From assembly GCA_963745595.1 (NCBI GenBank), contig CAVUYB010000005.1, positions 124,001-188,000 on the forward strand: a stretch of DNA of 64,000 nucleotides, in the 5' to 3' direction. Source of the stretch: DASZUK01 sp963745595. GTDB lineage: Bacteria; Actinomycetota; Acidimicrobiia; Acidimicrobiales; RAAP-2. Positions 45,809-54,989 of this stretch are shown one piece after another. The stretch's first letter is position 1; every line of letters starts with the position of its first letter. A program made the translations under genes and the position numbers. Below the pieces are notes generated by a model. It had not been told where the DNA came from and made no database searches. It saw only the letters and a list, made by a program, of their open reading frames with translations.

Positions 45809-47095
45809 CTACTCCTGACCGGCGGGCGTGAACGCGCAGCGGAGGTGCTTGATCCCGTTCAGGAAGTCGGACCGCAACTTGTCCGGCTCGCCGGTGGCCT
45901 CGATATCGGGGAGCCGGGCGAACAGCTCGCGGAACATGACGGTGATCTCGCGGCGGGCGAGGTGGGCGCCGAGGCAGAAGTGTGGCCCGGCGCTGCCGAA
46001 GCCGACGTGCGGGTTCGGCGACCGCCGGAGATCGAAGCGGAACGGCTCGTCGAACACGTCGCCGTCGCGGTTGGCGGAGTTGTAGAAGAGCAGGAGCTTG
46101 TCACCGGCTTCCAGCGGGTGACCGGAGAGGACGGTCGGCTCGGCGACCGTCCGTCGCATCCAGGTGACGGGCGACGCCCAGCGGACGATCTCGTCGGCCG
46201 CGGTCGCCGAGACCTCGTCGAACCGGTCGCGCCACAGGTCGCGCTGGTCGGGGTGCTCGGTCAGTGCCCACAGGCCGTGGACGATGGCCGTCCGCGTCGT
46301 CTCGTTGCCGGCCACGACGAGCTCGACGAAGAACGACGAGAGCTCCTGACCGGTGAGGGCCTCACCGTCGATGTTGGTGTTGACGAGCGCGGAGGTCAGG
46401 TCGTCGGTCGGGTGGGCGAGGCGGTGCTCGCCGAGGTCGTGCATCAGCGACACCAGCTCCTGAGCGGCGGTGAGGAAGGCGACGACCGGGTCGGCGTCCT
46501 CGGGGACGAGCTCCGGGTCGCCGTTGCTCAAGATGATGTTCGAGCACCGGAGCACCCGCTCGTGTTCGCTCGCCGGGATGCCCATCATCCGGCAGATCAC
46601 CCGCAACGGGAGCTGGGCGGCGACGTCGACGGCAAAGTCGCATTCACCGCGACGTTGGACCTCGGTGACGACGTCCGCGGCCACCTGCTGGATGTCGTCC
46701 TCGGTGGCTCGGATCATCTTCGGACTGAACGCGGTCGACACGATCCGTCGCAGCCGGGCGTGCCGCGGGTTGTCGGTGCTGATCATCCCGCCGAAGTAGT
46801 CGAGCATCTCGGGCGGCAGGTCGAGGACGCTGATCGCTCCCTGGCCGGAGCGGAAGATCTCCGGTTGGCGGCTCACCTCGGCGATGTCGCGGTGTCGCGT
46901 CACGGCCCAGAACCCGGGGCCCGGCGGCGGCGCCAGGGCGGAACGGTCCCGGAGGTCGGGTTCGTCGAACCGGCTGATCGGTCGGTCACGGCGCAACGTC
47001 TTGAACGCGCCGTCGCGGACGTCCCACGGCAAGGCCCAGAAGTCGAGGTCGGACAGGTCGATCTCTTCCAGTGCGAGCGTCTCGGCGGGCTCCAT
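45809..47095 (-). CDS. Cytochrome P450 (CYP125/CYP142-style)
   Basis: 428 residues. The I-helix oxygen-binding motif is VVAGNETTRT, the ExxR pair lies in ADEIVRWASPV, and the haem loop is VGFGSAGPHFCLGAHLARREI with the axial cysteine. Sequence style, including the N-terminal IDLSDLDFWALPWDVRD, resembles actinobacterial P450s of steroid and branched-lipid oxidation. It would work with separate ferredoxin partners not seen here. ATG 47095 is the first in-frame start that avoids the antisense-like extension. Confidence 0.92.
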   Translation of the reverse strand: MEPAETLALEEIDLSDLDFWALPWDVRDGAFKTLRRDRPISRFDEPDLRDRSALAPPPGPGFWAVTRHRDIAEVSRQPEIFRSGQGAISVLDLPPEMLDYFGGMISTDNPRHARLRRIVSTAFSPKMIRATEDDIQQVAADVVTEVQRRGECDFAVDVAAQLPLRVICRMMGIPASEHERVLRCSNIILSNGDPELVPEDADPVVAFLTAAQELVSLMHDLGEHRLAHPTDDLTSALVNTNIDGEALTGQELSSFFVELVVAGNETTRTAIVHGLWALTEHPDQRDLWRDRFDEVSATAADEIVRWASPVTWMRRTVAEPTVLSGHPLEAGDKLLLFYNSANRDGDVFDEPFRFDLRRSPNPHVGFGSAGPHFCLGAHLARREITVMFRELFARLPDIEATGEPDKLRSDFLNGIKHLRCAFTPAGQE

Positions 47096-47148
47096 CGGAC
47101 CACCATACCGAGCAACTGCAAAAGAACGCGGGTAGCCGGCGGCCGCGG

Positions 47149-47772
47149 TCAGCCGCCTGACGGAGAACGCCAACGGCGCCACCATCCGGGGGCCCGGCGG
47201 GCCACCTCGACCACGAGGCTGACGAAGGCGACGATGCCGAGGGCGAGCAGCAGGCCGATCCACGGGCGGTCCTTGAAGGCCTCGCCCCCGAGCCGGCCGA
47301 CGAGGAACGCGTAGGACGCCCAGAGCACCGCGGACACGGCGGTCGCCACGACGAACGAACGGCGACGGTAGCCGGTGACGCCACACGTCAGCGTGACCAC
47401 GGTCCGGCCGCCGGGGACGAAGCGGCAGAGGACGATGAGGCGGGTGCCGTAGTGCTCGAGCGCCCGATCGGCCCAGGCCCGTCGGGCCCGCCCGCGGTCG
47501 CTGGCGAAGAACCGCCGCTCCGCCCACGGCCCGAAGCGTCGACCGATGACGTAGCAGACGTTGTCGCCGACGAACGCCCCGAGCGCGGCGAGGGCGACCA
47601 GCACCACGACCATCGGATCACGGCTGCCCACGCTGGCGACGCCGAGGGCGACGACCGCCGACTCGCTGGGCACGACCGGCAGCACCGCGTCGAGGGCGGG
47701 GAGGGCGAACGCCACCACGTACGACAGTGGCGAGCCGACCTGGAGCTGGGCGAACCCGATGACGTCGATCAC
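47149..47772 (-). CDS. DedA-family (VTT-domain) membrane protein
   Basis: 207 residues with the DedA core: LDAVLPVVPSESAVVALGVA, GAFVGDNVCYVIGRRFGPWAERRFF and the basic re-entrant motif RALEHYGTRLIVLCRFVPGGRTVVTLTCGVTGYRRRSF. About five hydrophobic segments are seen. Family members flip lipid carriers or contribute to membrane homeostasis. GTG 47772 overlaps the TerC stop, implying coupling. Confidence 0.88.
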   Translation of the reverse strand: MIDVIGFAQLQVGSPLSYVVAFALPALDAVLPVVPSESAVVALGVASVGSRDPMVVVLVALAALGAFVGDNVCYVIGRRFGPWAERRFFASDRGRARRAWADRALEHYGTRLIVLCRFVPGGRTVVTLTCGVTGYRRRSFVVATAVSAVLWASYAFLVGRLGGEAFKDRPWIGLLLALGIVAFVSLVVEVARRAPGWWRRWRSPSGG

Positions 47773-48695
47773 GGTTCGGCGGCCGCCGTCCCTGGCCGGC
47801 GACCCTGCCAGAGGCTGACGCCGACCGCGGCGCCGATGACGACGACGATCGTCACCAGCGTCACGGCCACCGAGAGATGGACGAGCGGGGTGATGAGCAT
47901 CTTGACCCCGATGAGCACGAGGAGGACGGCCAGCCCGTACTCGAGGTACTCGAAGCGGTCCATCGCGTCGGCGAAGACGAAGTAGAGAGCCCGGAGGCCG
48001 AGCACCGCGAAGGCGTTCGACGTGAAGACGATGAAGACGTCTCGGGTGACGCCGAAGACGGCCGGGATCGAGTCGGTGGCGAACACGATGTCGGTCACCT
48101 CGATGGCGACGAGGGCGACGAGCAGCGGGGTGGCCGACCACCGGCCGCGCTCGCGCACGACGAAGTGCTCGTCCCGGAACCCGTCGGTGACCGGGACGAC
48201 GTGGCGGACGAGCCGGACGACGACGTTGCGGTCCGGGTCGACCGGACCGCCACCGCGCAGCATCCGGATGCCGCCGAGCACGAGGACCGCGCCGAAGACG
48301 TAGAGCACCCACGAGAAGTTGTCGAGCAGCGCCGCGCCGGCGCTGATGAACCCGGCCCGGAGGACGAGCGCGCCGACGACTCCGAAGTAGAGGACGCGGT
48401 GCTGGTAGCCGGCGGGCACGCCGAACGCCCGGAACAAGAGGACGAAGACGAAGATGTTGTCGATGCTCAGCGCCTTCTCGAGCAGGTAGGCGGAGAAGTA
48501 CTGCTCGGCCGACGTGCCGCCCTGGACGGCGCCGAGGACGGCGCCGAACGCGACGCTGACCGTGATCCACCCCGCGCTGGCGATCAGGGCCCGACGGAGC
48601 GTCGGTGGCGTACCGGCCCGATTGCCGGCCAGGTCGACGGCCAGCAGGACGACGATGAGGCCGACGACCGCGAACCAGCTCCAGAGCGGGACCAC
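47769..48695 (-). CDS. TerC/Alx-family membrane protein
   Basis: 308 residues, about nine helices. Signature motifs are YLLEKALSIDNIFVFVLLF and ALVAIEVTDIVFATDSIPAVFGVTRDVFIVFTSNAFAVLGLRALYF, with intramembrane acidic residues proposed to bind metal. Homologues export manganese, in some cases to load secreted proteins. No yybP-ykoY riboswitch was recognised in the 60-bp upstream gap. Confidence 0.92.
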   Translation of the reverse strand: MVPLWSWFAVVGLIVVLLAVDLAGNRAGTPPTLRRALIASAGWITVSVAFGAVLGAVQGGTSAEQYFSAYLLEKALSIDNIFVFVLLFRAFGVPAGYQHRVLYFGVVGALVLRAGFISAGAALLDNFSWVLYVFGAVLVLGGIRMLRGGGPVDPDRNVVVRLVRHVVPVTDGFRDEHFVVRERGRWSATPLLVALVAIEVTDIVFATDSIPAVFGVTRDVFIVFTSNAFAVLGLRALYFVFADAMDRFEYLEYGLAVLLVLIGVKMLITPLVHLSVAVTLVTIVVVIGAAVGVSLWQGRRPGTAAAEP

Positions 48696-48755
48696 TGGAC
48701 GTCCACTCTGCCCGGTCCATCGAGACGCTGCGGCCTCTGGGCGGAAGACGGGCGG

Positions 48756-49451
48756 TCAGCCCGACGTCGACGAGGTCGCGTCCGCGTCGACGCGGAGGAG
48801 GATCGGCAGGTCGAGGGTGAGCAGGCATACCGCGACGACCTGCGGCCAGACGGCGCCGTAGCGGACGAGGAAGGCGCCGAAGGTGGCGCTGACGAAGAAG
48901 ATGGCGATCGAGCCGGCCCGCCGGGCGGCCCGGGTGTTCGGGCCGCCGGCCAACGGCGAGTCGGCGATCAACCCGGTCATCGTCAGCGTCATCACGTTCG
49001 TCGCCAGGTCCGGGATGCCCCAACGGCGGACCATGGCGTTCTGCACGCCCATGCCGAAGGCCAGGATGCCGGTGACCCAGAAGCGCGGGTCGCCGTGGGG
49101 GCCGGCGTGGGTCACGCCGGTGACGACGGTGGCCGCGACGAGGGCGACCCACTCGACCGCGAAGCCGACCCGGTGCCGGCCGAGGGCCCCGGGCCAGTGG
49201 ACGAGCCGCCCGCCGACGACCGCGCCGACGGCGAACGTCGCCAGCACGACGAGGTACGGGAAGACGGAGAGGTGGGCGGGCGTGCCGAGCGTGCCGACGG
49301 CGAACGCCAGGTAGACGAGGTTGCCGGTCATGATCTCGGCGAAGACGTTGCCGAGGCCGAGGAAGCAGGCGGCGTCGAGCATGCCGCAGATGCCGGTGAT
49401 GACGTAGATCCCGACGATCAATGGGGGACGTCGGATGGCCAGTCGGTTCAT
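48756..49451 (-). CDS. DUF1275 (YoaK-type) membrane protein, second copy
   Basis: 231 residues with the same blocks as the copy at 1557: GMLDAACFLGLGNVFAEIMTGNLVYLAFA and GMGVQNAMVRRWGIPDLATNVMTLTMTGLIAD. Six or so helices. ATG 49451 is chosen because GGAG lies 8 nt upstream; a GTG at 49457 is possible. It is transcribed toward terC, 61 bp away. Confidence 0.88.
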   Translation of the reverse strand: MNRLAIRRPPLIVGIYVITGICGMLDAACFLGLGNVFAEIMTGNLVYLAFAVGTLGTPAHLSVFPYLVVLATFAVGAVVGGRLVHWPGALGRHRVGFAVEWVALVAATVVTGVTHAGPHGDPRFWVTGILAFGMGVQNAMVRRWGIPDLATNVMTLTMTGLIADSPLAGGPNTRAARRAGSIAIFFVSATFGAFLVRYGAVWPQVVAVCLLTLDLPILLRVDADATSSTSG

Positions 49452-49572
49452 GGTCACTCCTGCAGCCGGACGGAGGCGCCGGCCGACGCGCCGCGGTCGT
49501 CCTGTTGTAGCGGACCGCCCGTGCTCGGCCGCGGACCGCGGGCCGCCCGGTAGGTCCCATTAGGGTCGACCC

Positions 49573-50475
49573 GTGCGCCTCGCCACGTTCCTGCCGCCCG
49601 ACGCCCGAGATGCCGTCGGCGGGCCGCGGGTGCAAGAGGTCGCTCGCACGAGCGGCCGGACCGGTCTGGTCGTCGGGGACGAAATCGTCGACCTCACGCA
49701 CCCGGCGGTCGGATTGCCGGCGGAGATGCCGACGCTGCTCGGCCTCGGCCAGCCAGCCCTCGACGCGGCGGCCACCGCGCCGGCGACGACGGCGGCCCGC
49801 TGGAACCTCGACGACATCGGCCTACTGGCGCCGGTGCCGATCCCGCCGAAGGTGCTGGCGATCGGCATGAACTACGGCGCCCACGTCACCGAGCTCGGCC
49901 GGGAGCCGCCGGCGTACCAGTACTGGTTCAACAAGCAGCGGACGTGCATCGTCGGCCCGGGTCACCCGATCGAGGTGCCGCCGGTCTCGGTGCAGGTCGA
50001 CTACGAGGGCGAGCTCGGCCTCGTCGTCGGCGCCTACGCCAAGGACGTCCCGGCGGACCGATGGCTGGACGTCATTGCCGGGTTCACGGTCGTCAACGAC
50101 GTCAGCGTCCGGGACTGGCAGTGGCGGACGCCGACGTTCACGATGGGCAAGTCGTTCGACACCCACGGGCCGACCGGTCCGTTCCTGGTCACGCCGGACG
50201 AGATCGGCGACCCCGGCGCCCTCGGCATCCGGACGTGGGTCGACGGCGACCTGCGCCAGGACTCGACGACGGCCGATCTGCTCTTCGGCTTCGGGGCGAT
50301 GATCGAGTACCTGACGACCGTCTTCCCACTCGAGCCCGGCGACGTCATTGCGACGGGGACGCCGGCCGGCATCGGGGCGTCGTTCGACCCGCCCCGCTGG
50401 CTGCGGCCGGGTGACACCGTGCGCATCGAGATCGAGGGTGTCGGCACGCTCGAGAACCCGGTCGCCGCCGCCTGA
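49573..50475 (+). CDS. Fumarylacetoacetate hydrolase-family protein
   Basis: 300 residues with the FAH fold: PKVLAIGMNYGAHVTELG, WFNKQRTCIVGPGHPIEVP, the metal site VDYEGELGLVVG with VNDVSVRDWQ, and GKSFDTHGPTGPFLVTPDEI. GDVIATGTPAGIG closes the active site. Members hydrolyse or decarboxylate ring-cleavage products of aromatic and other catabolic routes. TAGGGT ends 6 nt before GTG 49573, again leaderless. Confidence 0.92.
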   Translation: MRLATFLPPDARDAVGGPRVQEVARTSGRTGLVVGDEIVDLTHPAVGLPAEMPTLLGLGQPALDAAATAPATTAARWNLDDIGLLAPVPIPPKVLAIGMNYGAHVTELGREPPAYQYWFNKQRTCIVGPGHPIEVPPVSVQVDYEGELGLVVGAYAKDVPADRWLDVIAGFTVVNDVSVRDWQWRTPTFTMGKSFDTHGPTGPFLVTPDEIGDPGALGIRTWVDGDLRQDSTTADLLFGFGAMIEYLTTVFPLEPGDVIATGTPAGIGASFDPPRWLRPGDTVRIEIEGVGTLENPVAAA

Positions 50476-50522
50476 GTGACGGGGGCGGCACGGTTGGGTC
50501 GTCGTCACGGCAGAATGGAGAG

Positions 50523-50900
50523 ATGGCAGAGACTGCGAACCCTGGAACCGGTGACCCGACGGCCGGCGGCTCCAGCGCCGCCCCGCTGAGCGACGAGGAA
50601 CGAGCGGAGCGGCTCGGCCAGCTCCGCTCGCTCATCGAGTTGATGCGCCCGTCGGTGCAGGCCGACGGCGGCGACCTCGTGCTCGTCGGCGCGGACGTCG
50701 AGACCGGCATCGTCGAGGTCCAGCTCCAGGGGGCCTGCAGCTCGTGCGCCGTCAGTTCGGCGACCCTCCAGGGCGGCGTCGAACGGATCCTGAGCGACCG
50801 GCTGCCATGGGTCCGGGAGGTCGTCGGCGGGCTCGACGACTCGATCGACGTGGACGAGAGCGCGTCGCTCGGCCGGGGCGGGTACGTCCCGAGCTTCTGA
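50523..50900 (+). CDS. NifU-like iron-sulfur scaffold protein
   Basis: 125 residues. The C-terminal NifU domain spans about 30-110: LRPSVQADGGDLVLVG-type start and the cluster motif GACSSCAVSSATLQ (Cys72, Cys75). The acidic tail ends GGYVPSF. It would carry an Fe-S cluster to apo-proteins in the cytosol. CAGAAT ends 6 nt before ATG 50523, with GGAGAG too close for a normal ribosome site. Confidence 0.9.
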   Translation: MAETANPGTGDPTAGGSSAAPLSDEERAERLGQLRSLIELMRPSVQADGGDLVLVGADVETGIVEVQLQGACSSCAVSSATLQGGVERILSDRLPWVREVVGGLDDSIDVDESASLGRGGYVPSF

Positions 50901-51043
50901 CCCAGCGCCGGGCCGGATCGTTCACGCCCGTTCACGCCGGCCGTTGCCGCGCGATCCCCGGCCGGAGAACGTCGGACGACGAGTGGCCGGCCCGCCTCGA
51001 CGTCGTCGGTCGAAGGGGGAACAATCGATAGGTTTGTCGGGTC

Positions 51044-51383
51044 ATGTCGCTGCGGAGAGGCGCTCGCCGAGCTGACCCGGGCGTCCTTCCGGAGTATCGC
51101 CACCAATCCCCAGGCGGTCGGCCTCATCCAGAACTCCGGCGACATCATCGACCGGTTCGCCCATGTCCAGGACACCAAGGCAGAGCTCGAGGACATATGG
51201 ATCGAGGTGGTCAACCGTGGGATTCGCCACCGTGTCTTGCGGGGTGAGTTCCACGCGACGCTCGTGCGGCGGTTCATTCGCGACAGCATTGCCGCCGCCG
51301 TCCGTTGGTGGAGGCCCGACGGCGTCCTGACGATCGACGAGGTCGCGGAGAGCTACATCGATCTCATCTACAACGGGCTCTGA
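51044..51383 (+). pseudogene. TetR-type ligand-binding domain remnant without HTH, +1 frame break near 51053
   Basis: After ATG 51044 (MSLR) the frame fails, but the +1 frame continues GEALAELTRASFRSIATNPQAVG to YIDLIYNGL and stops at 51383. It matches the C-terminal half of TetR regulators of the KstR2-like type (RASFRSIATNP, LRGEFHATLVRRFIRDSIAAAVRWW). The 140 bp upstream contain no helix-turn-helix in any frame, so the DNA-binding half is missing. It may be a relic of a regulator of the amidohydrolase gene downstream. Confidence 0.65.
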
Positions 51384-51477
51384 TCGTTCCTCAACCGCAC
51401 GTACGGCCACCGAGCGCTCCTGCCGCGAAGGCCAGAGGCGATGGTCGTCGGAAGGCGTCCACCGGCTCTTGAGCCGA

Positions 51478-51506
51478 GCGCCCGCCGCCGGCGGCGGGCG
51501 CCTTTT
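51478..51506 (+). terminator. GC-palindrome terminator with T4
   Basis: GCGCCCGCCGCC followed directly by GGCGGCGGGCGC and CTTTT. It follows the TetR remnant by 95 bp and isolates the amidohydrolase promoter. Confidence 0.72.
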
Positions 51507-51553
51507 CCGCGCCGCATGACCGCTCCGTCCATGTGGGTGCGGTCCATGTAGGG

Positions 51554-51596
51554 GTTGTTCAACCTGCTTGACGCCTGTCCCGAGTCGAACTAGCGT
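51554..51596 (+). promoter_or_regulatory. Promoter of the amidohydrolase gene with adjacent palindrome
   Basis: TTGACG (51568-51573) and TAGCGT (51591-51596) are spaced exactly 17 bp. GGTTG-TT-CAACC (51554-51565) lies just upstream of the -35 and could bind a regulator. The transcript would have a 180-nt leader. Confidence 0.6.
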
Positions 51597-51785
51597 TTGG
51601 TTGAATCATCTCGCCGATTGGGTGGCGGCTGGACGGCATGCCGGTTCTCCGGCCGTTCGACCGACGGTCGGCCTCGCTGGGATAGCTAGCGGCCAGTCCG
51701 CGAAGCCGGGCCGGGTTCGGGTCGCACCGAACCGGCGAGTCCAGAGGGAAGCCCGGGGAGCGATACCAGAGAGGAGCGACGGCCG

Positions 51786-53015
51786 ATGACCACGCTGGAG
51801 GCGATGTCCCAGATGGACGTATGGCAAGCCGGCCAGGAGTACGACCGGTCGGCCGCCGTCCTTCCCGATCCAGAGCCGCGAGAGCGGCGGCACCTGATCA
51901 TCTCCGTCGACGACCACCTGGTGGAGCCGCCCGATCTGTTCACGAAGCGGCTGCCGAAGAAGTACCTCGATCGCGCCCCGCGGGTCGTCGAAGAAGAGGG
52001 CCGGGAGTACTGGCTCATCGACGGTGGCCTGGAGTTGAACGTCGGCGGCAACGCCGCCGCCGGACGATCGGTCGACGCCCCACTGGGGGGCGAGTCGGTC
52101 CGCTTCGACGAGATGCGCCGGGGGGCGTGGGACATCGACGAACGCATCAGGGACATGGACATCAACGGGATCTATGCGTCGTTGGGCTTTCCGTCGATGG
52201 TCTTCAGCTTCGCCGGCCAGCGGTTCATGCGGATGCGCGACCCGGCGCTCGGTCAGCTCTGCGTTCAGGCCTACAACGACTGGGTGATCGACGAATGGAC
52301 CGCCCCGTACCCGGAGCGGATCATCCCGAGCCAGGTCGTCTGGTTGCTCGACGCGGAGATCGCCGCCGCCGAGGTCCGCCGGAACGCCGAGCGGGGCTTC
52401 AAGGCGGTGAACTTCACGGAGAACCCACAGAAGCTCGGCCTCCCGTCGATCCACACCGGCTACTGGGACCCGCTCTTCGCGGCCTGCGAGGAGACCCAGA
52501 CGGTGCTCAACCTGCACGTGGGCTCGTCGTCCCAGGTCACGCACCCGTCGACCGACGCGCCGGTCGACACGATTGCCGCGCTCTTCATGGTCAACTCCAT
52601 GGTGGCGTCGGTCGACTGGGTGTACTCGGGTATCCCCGTCCGGTTCCCCGAGCTGAAGATCGCCCTCTCCGAGGGCGGAATCGGTTGGGTGCCGGCCGTC
52701 CTCGACCGGCTCGAGTACCTGTTCGAGTTCCCCCGGACGGCCACGTGGCCCGACCGGTCGATCTCGCCAGCCGACATCCTGCGCCGGAATTTCTGGTTCG
52801 CCAGCTTCTGGGACCCGTCGGCCTTCGAGCACCGGCACCAGATCGGCATCGACCACATCATGGTGGAGGCCGACTACCCGCACGTCGACAGCACGTGGCC
52901 GGACACGCAGGCGATGATCGACCGCGAGCTCCAGGGGCTGCCGGCCGAAGACGTTCGGAAGATCACCTGTGAGAACGCGGCCCGCCTGTACCGGCACCCG
53001 CTCCCGATCACCTGA
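51786..53015 (+). CDS. Amidohydrolase-2 family metal-dependent hydrolase/decarboxylase
   Basis: 409 residues of the amidohydrolase TIM barrel. IISVDDHLVEPPDLF carries the family's first metal motif in the form DDHxxE. Further blocks are RRNAERGFKAVNFTENP, LNLHVGSSSQVTHPS (metal His) and DHIMVEADYPHVDSTWPDT (final Asp). Related actinobacterial proteins decarboxylate or hydrolyse aromatic and lactone intermediates. GAGAGGAGCG precedes ATG 51786. The long leader has no recognised element. Confidence 0.88.
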   Translation: MTTLEAMSQMDVWQAGQEYDRSAAVLPDPEPRERRHLIISVDDHLVEPPDLFTKRLPKKYLDRAPRVVEEEGREYWLIDGGLELNVGGNAAAGRSVDAPLGGESVRFDEMRRGAWDIDERIRDMDINGIYASLGFPSMVFSFAGQRFMRMRDPALGQLCVQAYNDWVIDEWTAPYPERIIPSQVVWLLDAEIAAAEVRRNAERGFKAVNFTENPQKLGLPSIHTGYWDPLFAACEETQTVLNLHVGSSSQVTHPSTDAPVDTIAALFMVNSMVASVDWVYSGIPVRFPELKIALSEGGIGWVPAVLDRLEYLFEFPRTATWPDRSISPADILRRNFWFASFWDPSAFEHRHQIGIDHIMVEADYPHVDSTWPDTQAMIDRELQGLPAEDVRKITCENAARLYRHPLPIT

Positions 53016-53094
53016 CCCAACGGCACTCGACCTATTGCCGTCGGGCACAGTCGAGCGCTGGGAGCTGGGGCCGACCGACGGGCCGGCGTGCTAT

Positions 53095-53117
53095 TAGTTA
53101 GCAAAACTAACTATACT
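53095..53117 (+). promoter_or_regulatory. MarR operator overlapping the -10 box
   Basis: TAGTTAG (53095-53101) and CTAACTA (53107-53113) form a perfect 7-bp inverted repeat around CAAAA. TATACT (53112-53117) overlaps the right arm and ends 7 nt before ATG 53125, giving a leaderless, self-repressible promoter. Confidence 0.75.
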
Positions 53118-53124
53118 GAGAGCC

Positions 53125-53613
53125 ATGAGCGGCACTCGCAGCGTGGTGGCAGACCCGACCGCTGATCGGACGGTGATCGCCGGCGCCGCGCCGGCGGTGG
53201 ACGACGAGCTCGCCACCCGGCTCCGGGTGGCGGTCACCCGGCTCAACCGGCGCCTGCGGCAGCAGTCCCTGGCCGGGTTGTCGCCGGCGAAGGCCTCCGC
53301 TCTGGGCACCGTGAACCGGCTGGGCCGTCCCACCCTCGGCGAGCTGGCGGTGGCCGAGCAGGTGCAGCCGCCGACGGTGACTCGACTGGTGACGGGCATG
53401 GAGGAGGCCGGGCTGGTGGTCCGATCGACCGATGCCGGTGACCGCCGGGTGGTCCGGGTCCGGATCACCGCCGAAGGCCGCCGCACCCTCCAGCGCATCC
53501 GGACCCTGAAGAACGCCTTCCTCACCCGCCAGCTGGCCGCCCTCGACCCCGAGGAGCAGGCGACCGCGGCAGCACTGGTCACCCTCCTCGAACATCTGGT
53601 GGCCGACCGGTGA
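53125..53613 (+). CDS. MarR-family transcriptional regulator
   Basis: 162 residues. The winged helix spans about 50-115: ASALGTVNRLGRPTLGELAVAEQVQPPTVTRLVTGMEEAGLV (recognition helix) and the wing STDAGDRRVVRVRITAEGRR. It would repress its own operon with the MFS transporter until a ligand binds. Its operator overlaps the promoter. Confidence 0.93.
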   Translation: MSGTRSVVADPTADRTVIAGAAPAVDDELATRLRVAVTRLNRRLRQQSLAGLSPAKASALGTVNRLGRPTLGELAVAEQVQPPTVTRLVTGMEEAGLVVRSTDAGDRRVVRVRITAEGRRTLQRIRTLKNAFLTRQLAALDPEEQATAAALVTLLEHLVADR

Positions 53614-54986
53614 GCCCGGTCGGGCGGGCGGCCCGCCAGACGTTCAAGGCGCTCCGGGTCCGGAACTACCGGCTCTACTTCGTCGGCCAGGTCATCTCGG
53701 CCTCGGGCACCTGGATGCACGCGCTCGCGCTGGGCCTGCTCGTCCTGTCGGACCGGTTGCACGGGAGCGGGTTCAACGTGGGCATCGTCACGGCCCTGCA
53801 GTTCTTGCCCATGCTCCTCCTCGGCAGCTGGGGCGGCCTGATCGTCGACCGGGTGGACAAGCGGCGGCTGCTCTACGTCACCCAGGCGGCCTCCGGGGTG
53901 CTGGCCCTGGCCCTCGGCCTGCTGACCGCGGTCGGCACGATCACCATGTGGGAGGTGTACCTGATCGCCACCCTCTTCGGGATGGTGAACCTCTTCGACA
54001 ACCCGGCCCGGCAGACCTTCGTCTCCGAGATGGTCGGCCGCGACCTCATGCCCAACGCCATCAGCCTGAACAGCGTGGTCATGAACTCCGCCCGGGTGAT
54101 CGGACCGGCGATCGGCGGGGTGTTGATCTTCGCCGTCGGCCTGGCGGCCTGCTTCTTGTTCAACGCCGCGTCGTACGTCGCGGTCATCGTCGCGCTGTTC
54201 ATGATGCGCCCGGGGGAGCTGCACCGCCGGCCGGTCGTGGTCCGGGCCAAGGGCCAGGTCCGCGAGGGCCTCCGTTACGTCTGGTCGACGCCGGGGTTGC
54301 GGGACCCCCTCCTGACCATGGCGGTGGTGGGGATCTTCGCCTTCAACTTCACGACCACCCTGCCCCTGCTGGCCACCCATACCTTCGGTGGGGGGGCCGG
54401 TACGTACAGCGCCCTGATGGCGGCCATGGGCCTCGGCGCGGTCATCGGCGGCCTGATGGTGGCCCATCGCAGTCGGCCGAGCACGGCCATGCTCAGCCTG
54501 ATCGGGCTGGCCTTCGGGGTCATGCTGCTGGCGGTCGCCGCTGCGCCGACCGAGGCCGTCGCCCTGGTGGCCCTGGTCTTCATGGGGCTCTGCAGCATCT
54601 CGTTCATCTCCACCGCCAACGCCACGATCCAACTGCAGGCCGATCCGGCCATGCGCGGTCGCGTGATGGCCCTCTTTTCCATCGCCTTCCTCGGCAGCAC
54701 GCCCATCGGTGCGCCGCTCGTCGGCTGGATCGCCGATATCAGCAACCCGCGGGTGGCCGTACTGGTCGGCGGCGTGGCCACCCTTCTCGCCTGTGCCCCG
54801 CTGGCCCTCCGCTACTGCCGGGGTGGCGGCCGGACGGCCCGGTCGACCCTGGAGATGGCGGCCGAGGTGCCCGACGCCGAGCCGGGAGAGGTGGTCGACT
54901 TCTCGCCGCGGCCGATCGTGGACATCAGCACCGACGTCAGCGCGGACGGCGAACGGACCCCGGCGCGCCGGGCGACGGGCAGCTAG
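53610..54986 (+). CDS. MFS exporter (MFS_3, EntS-like)
   Basis: 458 residues with about twelve helices. The start FKALRVRNYRLYFVGQVISASGTWMHALALGLLVL and the loop motif DNPARQTFVSEMVGRDLMPNAISLNSVVMNSARVIGPAIGG mark the enterobactin-exporter-like MFS_3 group. A soluble acidic C-terminal tail of 50 residues follows the last helix. GTG 53610 overlaps the marR stop by GTGA, so it is the regulated drug or metabolite pump. Confidence 0.92.
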   Translation: MSPVGRAARQTFKALRVRNYRLYFVGQVISASGTWMHALALGLLVLSDRLHGSGFNVGIVTALQFLPMLLLGSWGGLIVDRVDKRRLLYVTQAASGVLALALGLLTAVGTITMWEVYLIATLFGMVNLFDNPARQTFVSEMVGRDLMPNAISLNSVVMNSARVIGPAIGGVLIFAVGLAACFLFNAASYVAVIVALFMMRPGELHRRPVVVRAKGQVREGLRYVWSTPGLRDPLLTMAVVGIFAFNFTTTLPLLATHTFGGGAGTYSALMAAMGLGAVIGGLMVAHRSRPSTAMLSLIGLAFGVMLLAVAAAPTEAVALVALVFMGLCSISFISTANATIQLQADPAMRGRVMALFSIAFLGSTPIGAPLVGWIADISNPRVAVLVGGVATLLACAPLALRYCRGGGRTARSTLEMAAEVPDAEPGEVVDFSPRPIVDISTDVSADGERTPARRATGS

Positions 54987-54989
54987 ACC

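Noticed and set aside
47877..49553. Long forward frame opposite terC and the second DUF1275 gene
   Set aside because: Highly acidic low-complexity translation that mirrors membrane helices on the other strand; no ribosome site or domain.
51568..51789. Small ORF in the leader of the amidohydrolase gene
   Set aside because: It has no ribosome site, begins within the promoter and gives an unremarkable low-complexity product.
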